Assembly: GCA_964528845.1 (NCBI GenBank)
Contig: CAZGVE010000002.1
Location: forward strand, 89,102-153,101
Reading direction: 5' to 3'
From: FEN-1191 sp964528845
GTDB lineage: Bacteria; Pseudomonadota; Gammaproteobacteria; Steroidobacterales; Steroidobacteraceae
DNA length: 64,000 nucleotides
Shown: positions 17,184 through 24,733 of the stretch, one piece after another
Layout of the letters: the number at the start of each line of letters is the position of its first letter
Position numbering within the stretch: position 1 is the stretch's first letter
The notes under the pieces: model-generated
Seen by the model: the letters and a program-made list of their open reading frames with translations, nothing else
Databases searched by the model: none
What the model was told of the DNA's origin: nothing
Translations under genes and position numbers: made by a program

Positions 17184-17858
17184 ATGAAAATCGGGCTGTT
17201 GTGCTCTCTGCTCGCGGTTTCGGTGTCGGTGGCCGGAGCAGACGAAATACAGATTCAAAGTGCAGGGGCCTCGAGCGTCATCACCGTCGGTGGCTTGTAT
17301 ACCAATGCGAACTACAACGGCTGGGATATCACCGTTGTCGCCGGTTCGAACTTCTCGCCATCGCTTACTCCGTACGGGCTCGACCTGTCGGTGCTGGCGA
17401 ACTGCACCAGCGGGAACTGTCTGACGAACCCATTGGACGTCTTTTACACGGCCCAGGGCTTCACCCAAGTGGTTCCGGCGCTGGGTTTCCAGACGACCTA
17501 TTCATCCACTCAGACTGGCGCCGGCAACACGAAGGCCATCACCTGGGCGGATAGCACCAACACGCTGTTCGGCGGGGGCATACCTGCGGTACCGGCCGAC
17601 CACTTGGGCACTGTGGGATCCTTCAGCGCACCAGGTGGGTTTGGCACCGTATCCGGTGGTCCCAGTGAGGGAGCCTCCGCCTACTCGCTGACGATCGAGG
17701 AAATCTTCAATGCCAGCAGTGGGGTCACTTCTTTCAGCGCCAATGGCAATCTGACGGCAGCGCCGGTACCGGTGCCTGCTTCCCTGGCCCTGTTGGCGTC
17801 CGGACTGCTGGGTGTGGTGCTGCTGCAGCGCCGCTCCAGACGTACCGATCTCCAATAG
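17184..17858 (+). CDS. Secreted protein with PEP-CTERM-like sorting tail
   Basis: A 224-residue protein with a Sec signal peptide (KIGLLCSLLAVSVSVAGA) and no recognised catalytic domain. The mature part is rich in Gly, Ser, Thr and Asn, suggesting a beta-rich surface protein. The C-terminus has VPVPASLALLASGLLGVVLL followed by QRRSRR. That is a Val-Pro-x-Pro-Ala motif, a single hydrophobic helix and an arginine cluster: the tripartite layout of VPxPA/PEP-CTERM signals processed by exosortase. No exosortase gene is in the window. The ATG at 17184 has a strong GGAGGA site nearby (TCGGAGGAATTCC). It lies 166 bp after tRNA-Ser. Confidence 0.65.
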   Translation: MKIGLLCSLLAVSVSVAGADEIQIQSAGASSVITVGGLYTNANYNGWDITVVAGSNFSPSLTPYGLDLSVLANCTSGNCLTNPLDVFYTAQGFTQVVPALGFQTTYSSTQTGAGNTKAITWADSTNTLFGGGIPAVPADHLGTVGSFSAPGGFGTVSGGPSEGASAYSLTIEEIFNASSGVTSFSANGNLTAAPVPVPASLALLASGLLGVVLLQRRSRRTDLQ

Positions 17859-17888
17859 CCAGAGCGTTCGCCCTCGATCGCTGCCCTT

Positions 17889-17918
17889 GGCGCGGCCGGC
17901 TGGCCGCCTGGCCGCGCC
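17889..17918 (+). terminator. GC-rich hairpin after the PEP-CTERM-like gene
   Basis: GGCGCGGCC (17889-17897) is an exact inverted copy of GGCCGCGCC (17910-17918) with a 12-base loop, 30 bp after the stop codon. There is no T-run, so intrinsic termination is only possible. Confidence 0.4.
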
Positions 17919-17940
17919 GCTGATACTGTCCCCCGACGGG

Positions 17941-17961
17941 AGGTCCTCAGAATAAGGACCT
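17941..17961. promoter_or_regulatory. Inverted repeat just upstream of the bicupin ribosome-binding site
   Basis: AGGTCCT and AGGACCT are perfect inverted copies separated by CAGAATA, ending four bases before the GGGGAG ribosome-binding site of the gene at 17976. It could be an operator or a 5' hairpin controlling translation. Confidence 0.4.
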
Positions 17962-17975
17962 AAGGGGAGCAGGAC

Positions 17976-18926
17976 ATGGGGCATTTCAAATGGGTCATAG
18001 CGGCAGCCCTCGCCCTGCCAATGACTCAAGAGGCCGGCGCACAGACCCAGGCACAGGCCACTACGCCCGCGTCCAAGGCCACCGTGGCATGGGCTGCCAA
18101 GCCTGCCCGGCTGCCGCCCTACGCCGGCCCAAACCGGCTGGTATGGCGCATGGCCGACGTGCTGGCGGCGCACCGGGGCAAGCAGAACTGGAGCCAGGAG
18201 GTCTTCTCCAGCCGGGACTTCGTCGGGGAGTGGATCTCGATGGCTCCGGGCGTGAGGACCAAGACCCAGTTCTATGCCGATGACCGGGTGTTCTGGGTCG
18301 TGGAGTCAGGCCAGATGAGAGTCACGATCGAGGGCGAGGAGCCATTCATCGCGTCGAAGCACTTTCTGGTGCAGGTGCCCAAGCGGCTGCAATACAGCAT
18401 GGAGACGGTGGGGACCGAGCCCGTCCTGCGCTTCCAAATGAGACCGGCGGGCGAAGCGCCCGACTATCCGCTGACCGAGACGCCCACCCCGGTGAAGGGC
18501 GTGCACTACATCCAGGCTGCCTATAGTGGACACGGCGAGTACGACAAGGTGAACGTACCGTCCATCGACTTCGACACGCAGATCGTGAAGGGCGGCGAGA
18601 AGCGCGGCGTGTGGATCCGCGATGATCATACCTACGTCACGATACTACGGTCTCTGAGCGGCGCGCCGACGCCTCCCGACACGGTCTGGGGTCACTTCCA
18701 CGCCAACTTCCCCGAAATCTGGCTGATCATCGAAGGCAGTCAGCAGTTCCTGGTGGAAGGCGAGCAGCTGCTCACCGTCACTGACGGCGACCTCATCAAT
18801 GCTCCTACCGGCCGTTGGCATCGTGCGATGCCCTATGGCGATGGTCCCTCGACTCGCCTGGCGTTTATTCCCCGCCCGGACAATCTGCACTGGTATCAGC
18901 CGGAGCAGGCGACAGGAAGCAACTGA
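17976..18926 (+). CDS. Exported two-domain cupin protein
   Basis: A 316-residue protein with a signal peptide (KWVIAAALALPMTQEAGAQ). It has two cupin-like beta-barrel halves. The first covers about residues 95-150, with WVVESGQMRVTIEGEEPFIASKHFLVQVP. The second covers about residues 220-300, with WGHFHANFPEIWLIIEGSQQFLVEGE and the closing GDLINAPTGRWHRAMPYGDG. The second half keeps the metal-type cupin pattern H-x-H...E (GHFHANFPE) and a later H (WHRA), whereas the first lacks the histidines. The substrate is unknown. A binding, sensing or dioxygenase-like role in the periplasm is possible. The ATG is preceded by AAGGGGAGCAGGAC. The DUF1801 gene follows 19 bp later. Confidence 0.7.
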   Translation: MGHFKWVIAAALALPMTQEAGAQTQAQATTPASKATVAWAAKPARLPPYAGPNRLVWRMADVLAAHRGKQNWSQEVFSSRDFVGEWISMAPGVRTKTQFYADDRVFWVVESGQMRVTIEGEEPFIASKHFLVQVPKRLQYSMETVGTEPVLRFQMRPAGEAPDYPLTETPTPVKGVHYIQAAYSGHGEYDKVNVPSIDFDTQIVKGGEKRGVWIRDDHTYVTILRSLSGAPTPPDTVWGHFHANFPEIWLIIEGSQQFLVEGEQLLTVTDGDLINAPTGRWHRAMPYGDGPSTRLAFIPRPDNLHWYQPEQATGSN

Positions 18927-18945
18927 CAAACGCGGAACCGAGGAT

Positions 18946-19368
18946 ATGAAGAAGAAGTCGGGGGCGCGCCAGGACCGGCCGGCATCCGAGCTGATCTCGA
19001 AGCGGATCGCCGATCTTGGGGATTGGCGGGGGGAGACCCTCGGCATGATCCGCCAGCTCATTCACAAAGCTGATCCGGACGTCGTCGAGGAGTGGAAGTG
19101 GCGGGGCACCCCGGTCTGGTCGCATGACGGCATCATCTGTACCGGCGAGTCCTACAAGCATGTCGTGAAGCTCACCTTCGCCAGGGGTGCGGCTCTGAAG
19201 GATCCCGACCGGCTCTTCAACGCGAGCCTCGACGGAAACCTACGCCGCGCCATCGACATTCATGAAGGAGCAGCCCTGGACGGGGCCGCCTTCAAGGCGC
19301 TCGTGCGCCAGGCCGTTGCCATGAACAGTGCGCGCAAGTCTAAGCCCCCGAAGAAGGCTAAATCCTGA
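18946..19368 (+). CDS. DUF1801 (YdhG-like) domain protein
   Basis: A 140-residue cytosolic protein of the DUF1801 family, which includes YdhG/YdeI-like proteins of unknown biochemical function. Family features are the central GDWRGETLGMIRQLIHKADPDVVEEWKWRG region, then PVWSHDGIICTGESYKHVVKLTFARGA, and the ending LRRAIDIHEGAALDGAAFKALV. The lysine-rich ends (MKKKSGARQD and KSKPPKKAKS) suggest nucleic-acid or membrane contact but prove nothing. The start at 18946 is chosen because GAGG lies upstream and longer in-frame starts run into the cupin gene. It converges on the CheY gene at 19405. Confidence 0.75.
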   Translation: MKKKSGARQDRPASELISKRIADLGDWRGETLGMIRQLIHKADPDVVEEWKWRGTPVWSHDGIICTGESYKHVVKLTFARGAALKDPDRLFNASLDGNLRRAIDIHEGAALDGAAFKALVRQAVAMNSARKSKPPKKAKS

Positions 19369-19404
19369 GCGAGTCTGCTCCGGAACAGATCGGCGTTGGC
19401 GGCT

Positions 19405-19770
19405 CTACGAAACCAGCTTCCGGAACGTATCGAGTACCGCAGTTCCCTTGAAGGGCTTGACGATCCATCCCTTGACGCCGGCCGCTTTCCCGCGCTCGCG
19501 CATGTTCGCACTGCTCTCCGTGGTCAACATGATCAGATTGACCTTGGAGTTTCCGAGTTCGCTGCGGACCTTCTCAGCCATCGTCAGGCCATCCATGTTC
19601 GGCATGTTCACGTCGGTCACGACCAGCCGGATGCGTGGATCGGCCTTGAGCTTAGCAAGCCCGTCGTTGCCATCCACGGCGGTAACGACATCGAGTCCGT
19701 TGCTCTTGAGAAAGCCGGCGACTTCGTCGCGCACCGTGCCTGAATCATCGACGACCAGTATCTGCGCCAT
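19405..19770 (-). CDS. CheY-type single-domain response regulator
   Basis: A 121-residue stand-alone receiver. The acidic pair is D8-D9 (VVDDS), the phospho-acceptor is D53 (VVTDVNMPNMDGL), the switch residues are T83/T84 (MLTTESS) and the conserved lysine is K105 (VKPFKG). The MDGLTMAEKVR and GVKGWIVKPF phrases are close to CheY of chemotaxis systems. A clear AGGGAGG ribosome-binding site precedes the ATG. It is the last gene of the seven-gene operon that begins at 25353, 12 bp after the CheX-like gene. The expected phosphodonor is the CheA-like kinase at 20778. No flagellar genes are nearby, so the output could be motility, twitching or something else. Confidence 0.92.
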   Translation of the reverse strand: MAQILVVDDSGTVRDEVAGFLKSNGLDVVTAVDGNDGLAKLKADPRIRLVVTDVNMPNMDGLTMAEKVRSELGNSKVNLIMLTTESSANMRERGKAAGVKGWIVKPFKGTAVLDTFRKLVS

Positions 19771-19782
19771 GTGAACCTCCCT

Positions 19783-20316
19783 TCAAAATAGCTCGAGTTC
19801 GCCCGTCTGCTCGACTTCGGCGGCATTCAACTGGATGTCCACCGGGGCCGTGCAGCACATGCAAAGCGTCGCCCGCAGCTGCACCGAACCATTGATGGTA
19901 ATCAGGTAGTGCGACAGCAGCTGAGGTTGCAACTGCGCGAGGTACGAGATGCAGCGTGCATCCAGGGTATACGGCGTAGACATCGCCAGGTGCGCGAAAG
20001 AACGCGAGAACTCGCGGTTCAGTGCGCCACAACACAGGTTGGCGACCTCGTGGAATGATTCATCGATGCCGCGCTGATCGGTGTCCGCGAGATAGTACGA
20101 GCGGATCTCCGGCGTGTCGCGAACCTGGAAGATCGTGATCAGCCTGAACGCAAACGAGGAGACGGTGATCAGCACGAGCTGCCCATGGCGCGGATCCGGT
20201 TGTGGGTCGGTCGCCAGTGCGATGTCGCACACGTCCGCGCTCGTGCGCACGACCGTGCCGCGGGCGGCACGCTGAAACGCCTGCTCGATATTGCGCTTGC
20301 CCTGTTCGCTTAGCAC
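19783..20316 (-). CDS. CheX/CheC-like phosphatase-domain protein
   Basis: A 177-residue protein with a GTG start. Its centre has F-H-E90-V-A-N93-L-C-C-G97, matching the E-x-x-N-x-x-x-G helix of CheX, CheC and FliY phosphatases, in which the Glu and Asn attack the CheY phospho-aspartate. The surrounding pattern, beta strands before the helix (QLVLITVSSFAFRLITIF) and after it (VQLRATLCMCC), fits the family fold, although overall similarity is too weak to be sure by eye. Four cysteines (two in each CC or CxCC cluster) are unusual. It lies 8 bp after the MCP-like gene and 12 bp before cheY, as expected for a phosphatase in the same circuit. Confidence 0.6.
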   Translation of the reverse strand: MLSEQGKRNIEQAFQRAARGTVVRTSADVCDIALATDPQPDPRHGQLVLITVSSFAFRLITIFQVRDTPEIRSYYLADTDQRGIDESFHEVANLCCGALNREFSRSFAHLAMSTPYTLDARCISYLAQLQPQLLSHYLITINGSVQLRATLCMCCTAPVDIQLNAAEVEQTGELELF

Positions 20317-20324
20317 CCGTCCGC

Positions 20325-20771
20325 CTAGCCGATCTCTAGCCGCAGGTCCCTGACTTGAACCTCCAGACCACTGATTGCCGCCATCATCATCTTCCCGGCG
20401 GCCTGAATGTCCTGGAAAGTCGCGGTGGTGATCAGACTGCTCGTCTGCAGGTTCTTTCCGAGCTCGCCGGCAAGCGTCTGCACGCGATGCGCGAGCGTCT
20501 TCACTTCGGCTGCGACGGCCACGAAGCCGCGTGCCTCGTTTCCGGCACGCGCGCCCTCTATCGCGGCGTTCAATGAGACCATGATCAGCTGCCGGGCAAT
20601 GGCATGCATGTCCTCACCTTCAGCGTCCATGCTGCGGTTCTGCGCCATCATCGAGATCATGTCCTGGTGCCAGCGCTCCAGTGCCACGGCGAGCGATCTG
20701 AGGCGGCCGACCTCCTGCGCTAGTGCATCGGTGCGCCGATGCAGTCCGGCATTGTCAGGGATGGCGGACAC
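20325..20771 (-). CDS. Receptor-tip-only MCP-like protein
   Basis: A 148-residue, wholly soluble protein. Residues about 61-96 match the cytoplasmic tip of methyl-accepting chemotaxis proteins: SLNAAIEGARAGNEARGF followed by VAVAAEVKTLAHR, with heptad-like helices before (LAQEVGRLRSLAVALERW) and after (GKNLQTSSLITTATF). There is no transmembrane segment, no ligand-binding domain and no HAMP. It is therefore a fragment-sized signalling hairpin rather than a receptor. The start is GTG, six bases after the CheA-like kinase gene. It may dimerise with, or cluster, the kinase. In the hairpin the usual N-L-L-A-L-N-A-A core reads M-V-S-L-N-A-A, so CheW/CheA contacts may be altered. Confidence 0.75.
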   Translation of the reverse strand: MSAIPDNAGLHRRTDALAQEVGRLRSLAVALERWHQDMISMMAQNRSMDAEGEDMHAIARQLIMVSLNAAIEGARAGNEARGFVAVAAEVKTLAHRVQTLAGELGKNLQTSSLITTATFQDIQAAGKMMMAAISGLEVQVRDLRLEIG

Positions 20772-20777
20772 GCGGCC

Positions 20778-23154
20778 TCAATACGCGTACGCGGAAGGCG
20801 GTACGGTGATCACGAACCGGAACGGAGCGAAGCCGAACTCGGTCTCCGAGGACTCCTCGAGTTGCACGCGGATACTTGCGCCCTGCTCCTGGAGAAAGGT
20901 GCGCACGGCGTCCATGCCGACCCCTCGCCCAGAAACCTGCGTGACCTCCTGGGCCGTGGAAATCCCGGAGTGGAAAACGACGCCTGCTACTTCGGCCCGG
21001 GTCGGCGCCTCGTCGATCCCGATAAGGTTGTAGGTGCGTCCCTTGTAGTACAGCTGGTGCAATGCGAGCCCGCGCCCGTCGTCGCCGATGTGCAGCTCGA
21101 CCTGCTCCCCATGGCGCACGCAGGCGACACGAATCGTGCCGCGCTCCGGCTTGCCGGCCAGGATCCTGGTGGCCGGATCCTCAATCCCGTGGTCGAGCGA
21201 GTTGCGCAGCAGGTGCATGCAGCAACTCTTCAGTGCCTCGGCGAACTGACTCGTGAAGGCAATGTCGCCGTCGATGACCTCGACCGCCGGCGCCGGCTTG
21301 TGCAACTCCTTGGCGAGCGAAGTGAGCGAATCGACCGCGCCCGAGATCAGCCGCCCGAGCGGTATCAGGCCAAGCTGGAGGATCGCCCGCCGTAGCTGCT
21401 GCAGCTCCGGATCAGGATGAATCGCCGTCAGTGAGGCGGCCGTCGTACGCAGCTCGGCGAGCTGCTCGTTGCTGACGAAGGCTCCGCGCGCCGTGAGCAG
21501 ATCCGAGGCGCGCCCCTTGCGCCCCAGTGTGTCCTCGCTCACGAACACGTAGCGCGTCATGGCGTCTTCCACGGCCTTCAGCTCCGCAAGCATTGCTGTG
21601 ACATCCCACGGGGCCTGCACATCCCGACGCAGGCGGTCGTAGGTCTGCTCTGCGCGATGCGCGAACTCGGTGATGTGCGTGAAGTCGAAAGTGCGTGCAT
21701 TCCCCTTGACGGTGTGCATGTTGCGAAACAGCTGCGCCATCGAGTCCGGGCCGTGCGCGAGCGGGTCTTCGATCAGTCGCCGGTTGGCCGCCAGCTGTTC
21801 GGCGGCTGACTTCAGGAACTCGTTGAACCGGCCGATCGACACCTTGATGAGCTGCGAGATGATCTCCAGCTCCTCCTGCTGGTGTGCAGAACTCAGTTCC
21901 AGCTCCCGCAGGTGCGTCACGTCCTGCGCGATCAGCAGCACCTTGTCGACGCGACCGTCGTCATTGATGATCGGGCTCCACTCCAGCTGCACGGTCTTGC
22001 GCGAGCCGTCGCGCTCGATCAGCTGCATCTCCCGGACCAGCAGGTGCCCATTGAGGGCAAACATCATCTCGTCCTCGCCGAGGATGGCGCCGAGAGCGAC
22101 CGCGACCTGGTCCTTCGTGTCCTCCCCGAGGGAGGAGCGGCCGAACAGGCTCACGATCAGGTCTTTGCCGGCGAGGTCGTCGAGCGAGAAGATGGTCCTG
22201 AGGTAGTTCGAGTACTCGCTGTGGATCACGTTGCCCGGGATCACCGTCGAGACCCCGAGGTTCATGTTGTGCAGCATCGCATTGATGTCGGCGGTCTTCT
22301 GACTCAGCTGCAGGGTGCGCTCGGCGACGCGATGCTCCAGGGTCGCGTTCTGCAGCGCGATCACCGACATCATGCGCAGATTGTTGCGGATGAAGTACAC
22401 CAGTACCGCCATGAAGCCGAGGTTCATAGCCCCGAGCGCGAGTCCCATGTACAGGCGGACGCGGGCGTCGAGCTGCGAGCGCTCGAGCGTGCGCACGAAG
22501 TCACCGTAGGCAGTCTCCCGCAGGCCTTTGAGGCGCTGGCCGACCTCGCTGAGAGCCTGGTTCATCCTGGCAGCCATCGGCGCGGCCGTCGCACGGTCCT
22601 TGCTGAGATAGGCAATGGATGTCTTCGTTGCCAGTTCCTGATAGGTCTTCAGGTCGGACCGTAGCTGGGTAACGAGCCGACCCTGCACCGGATACAGTCC
22701 GGCAATTTCGGCAAAGGTCTGGTCCGCCTGGACGCCGACCTCTCCCGCCTTGGCGATGGTATCCCGGTCGCCGGTCAGAACGACCTGTACGTAGAGCTCC
22801 TCGATCTTGTCGAGTCGGACGATGTTCGCATCGAGTCGCTGCAGCAGCGGAAAGTAGGTGTCCTTGATGGTGGAGAGCTGAGCGCTGCCCTGCATTTCCT
22901 TGCGTACGCTGTAGGCGCTGAACGCCATGAAGATGACGATGGCCACGCCGACGAGCAGGAAGATCTTGCGCATCGAGTCAGCGCGGTCGCCGGNNNNNNN
23001 NNNNNNNNNNNNNNNNNNNNNNNNNNNNNNNNNNNNNNNNNNNNNNNNNNNNNNNNNNNNNNNNNNNNNNNNNNNNNNNNNNNNNNNNNNNNNCGCCGGC
23101 GCCGGCGCCGGCATCGGCGCCTACAGGGGCGTCGGTGGCGGTCGTGCCGTCCAT
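20778..23154 (-). CDS. Membrane-bound CheA-like hybrid: 4-helix sensor, PAS, Hpt and CheA-type ATPase
   Basis: Counting from the internal Met at 22973 there are 731 residues. TM1 is about 4-22, a helical periplasmic sensor follows to about 170, TM2 is about 175-195, then a coiled coil and a PAS-like domain to about 352. An Hpt (P1-like) domain has H420 in MHTVKGNARTF. A CheA-type P4 ATPase follows, with HLLRNSLDHGIEDP (N591), GDDGRG (630-635) and SGRGVGMDAV (681-690). It stops after P4, so the CheW-like P5 domain is absent. The probable start is the ATG at 23154, abutting the stop of the gene before. It would add a Gly/Ala-rich leader across the 100-N gap; the frame through the gap is unknown. 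Phosphate would pass from H420 to the CheY at 19405. Confidence 0.85.
22994..23093. other. Assembly gap (100 N) inside the CheA-like gene
   Basis: Exactly 100 N, so length unknown. Both edges are made of GCCGGC-type 6-bp repeats, which code for alternating Gly and Ala on the minus strand. The gap therefore hides a simple-repeat stretch in the N-terminal leader of the kinase. Confidence 0.95.
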
Positions 23155-23571
23155 TCAGTATTTCCTGAGGACGACGACGCCCGGCGGAGGAGCAGTGGTG
23201 ACATAGCCGATCGCGCCGGGCGTAGTCTGCACGTAGGCGATCACGTCGGCATCGGTCGACTTCACGGTGGGAGGCGTGAGCCCGTCCCGAAAGCTCTTCA
23301 TGGTCCACAGCGAGTCATAGCGTCCCGGATTGAGCTGCAGCACCTTGCTGAGGAACTCGCCCTGGCCGGCGTGGTTGTCGAGCGCCCGGATCTTGGTGCC
23401 GCCGGCCAGCTGCTTGTCGCCCGTGTAGACGGACGTGATGTCCGCTGGCGTCAGCATCAGCGAGGCGTTCATGATCACGTACACGTCGGCGAGCGACGGT
23501 GCCGGCAGCACCGCCACCAGCGCCATTGCACAGCACAGCAGGTACCGGATCCGGTGGGCTTGGAGTTTCAT
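23155..23571 (-). CDS. Small periplasmic phosphate-binding-protein-like (PBP-like) protein
   Basis: A 138-residue precursor with a signal peptide (IRYLLCCAMALVAVLPAPSLA). The mature part reads ADVYVIMNASLMLTPADITS, VYTGDKQLAGGTKIRALDNH and TPGAIGYVTT. This is the single-lobe PBP-like pattern (start ADVYVIVN, a YTGxxxxxxxG loop, end GAIGYV) annotated as truncated phosphate ABC transporter substrate-binding protein in many proteobacteria. No ABC permease is nearby, so a sensing role is more likely than transport. The start at 23571 is chosen because the signal peptide begins there. The kinase ATG follows its stop directly, which suggests that the protein serves as the ligand partner of the kinase sensor. 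The bound ligand is unknown. Confidence 0.7.
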   Translation of the reverse strand: MKLQAHRIRYLLCCAMALVAVLPAPSLADVYVIMNASLMLTPADITSVYTGDKQLAGGTKIRALDNHAGQGEFLSKVLQLNPGRYDSLWTMKSFRDGLTPPTVKSTDADVIAYVQTTPGAIGYVTTAPPPGVVVLRKY

Positions 23572-23584
23572 GGCGTTGCGTCCC

Positions 23585-24733
23585 CTAGAACCGTACCGCG
23601 ACCTGGAAGTGCATCTCGTTGTAGGCCTGCCCGCCGTCTCGAGTCGCATCGGTATGGTTGCCATCCAGCTTCAGTGCGACCTGGGGCGTGAGGTCGTAGC
23701 GCACACCGATGAGTTCGCGCTGGTAGGACTTTCCGCCCTGCAGGTACTGGAAGTAGCCGTCGTCCTGCGACAACCGGTCGGACTCGTAGCGCGCCAGCGG
23801 AGTGATCAGTCCGAAGAAGGTGTAGTTCGCCTCCGCGTACCAGGCGCTGCTCGAGTGACTGGGCCCGGATCCGTCATGGGCACGGTTCTGGAAGCCATAG
23901 TACTCGCCGAGCAGCTCCCAGTTTCCCGGTGTCCAGTGGAAGAATCCGCCGATCACCTTGACATTGGTCGCGGCGGTCATGACGCCACTGACGAAATTGT
24001 CGACCTGCTCGTCGAAACCATGCAGGCCGATCCATAGCGTGTCGAGCGCTCCGCCTCGAAACTCATATCCGAGTCGCCCGCCGAACGCAGTGTGTGCATC
24101 CGCATTGCCCTCGTTCTGCATGTCGAGGGCGCCGTCGAGGATACGCTGTCCGTTGCCGAGGTAGGCGTCATAGGTGATTCGGCCAGGTCCGTGGGCAGCT
24201 CGACCGGTGGCCCAGAGCCCGTCCATGTGCGCCGGCAGTATTCCGCCGTGGTCCTCGAAGGCGACGAATTGCGGCCGCATGACCGTTGGCTGCAGTTGCG
24301 CGCCGTGGTGAAAGGCGGTGTTCCAGTAGCCGTACGGCGTGTGGAAGCGGCCGATCCAGACGGTCACGTCGTCGTTGAACACATACCCGACCTGCAGGCG
24401 CTCGATGTCGATCACCGGCTGGCCATTGCTCTCGCCCGGCGCATGCCAGTCGTCGAATTCGACCACATCCTCCATCAGCGCGCGAATGTGATCTGACAGA
24501 CTGGGTGCGAGATAGAGGTCCAGATTATCGAGCTTGAACCCCGTGTTTCCTTCCGGAGCGTTCTGCTGGCCGGTCGCGGTGTAGTAGACGGAGGCAAAGC
24601 CGTGCAGTGCGAGACCCTCGACGTCGGCGCGTGCCGGAGCCTGCAACGCCAGCGCTCCCAGCAGCAGCCACGCGGTGATGCGGGAGGGCCAAAGCGGCCG
24701 CTTGAGAAGCTTGCGAGTGCTCACGGTTTGCAT
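23585..24733 (-). CDS. Outer-membrane beta-barrel (porin-like) protein
   Basis: A 382-residue precursor with a signal peptide (SRITAWLLLGALALQAPARA), cleaved before DVEGLALHGFASVYYT. The rest is alternating beta-strand sequence: VGYVFNDDVTVWIGRFHTPYG, YDAYLGNGQRIL, GGRLGYEF, SAWYAEANYTFFGL. It ends in EMHFQVAVRF, a terminal Phe as required by the Bam machinery. The stretch FHTPYGYWNTAFHHG with TVMRPQFV resembles a group of barrels found beside sensor genes. The ATG at 24733 has AGGGGA upstream and overlaps the end of the SCO-like gene by 13 bp. It probably admits the ligand of the PBP-like protein. Confidence 0.8.
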   Translation of the reverse strand: MQTVSTRKLLKRPLWPSRITAWLLLGALALQAPARADVEGLALHGFASVYYTATGQQNAPEGNTGFKLDNLDLYLAPSLSDHIRALMEDVVEFDDWHAPGESNGQPVIDIERLQVGYVFNDDVTVWIGRFHTPYGYWNTAFHHGAQLQPTVMRPQFVAFEDHGGILPAHMDGLWATGRAAHGPGRITYDAYLGNGQRILDGALDMQNEGNADAHTAFGGRLGYEFRGGALDTLWIGLHGFDEQVDNFVSGVMTAATNVKVIGGFFHWTPGNWELLGEYYGFQNRAHDGSGPSHSSSAWYAEANYTFFGLITPLARYESDRLSQDDGYFQYLQGGKSYQRELIGVRYDLTPQVALKLDGNHTDATRDGGQAYNEMHFQVAVRF

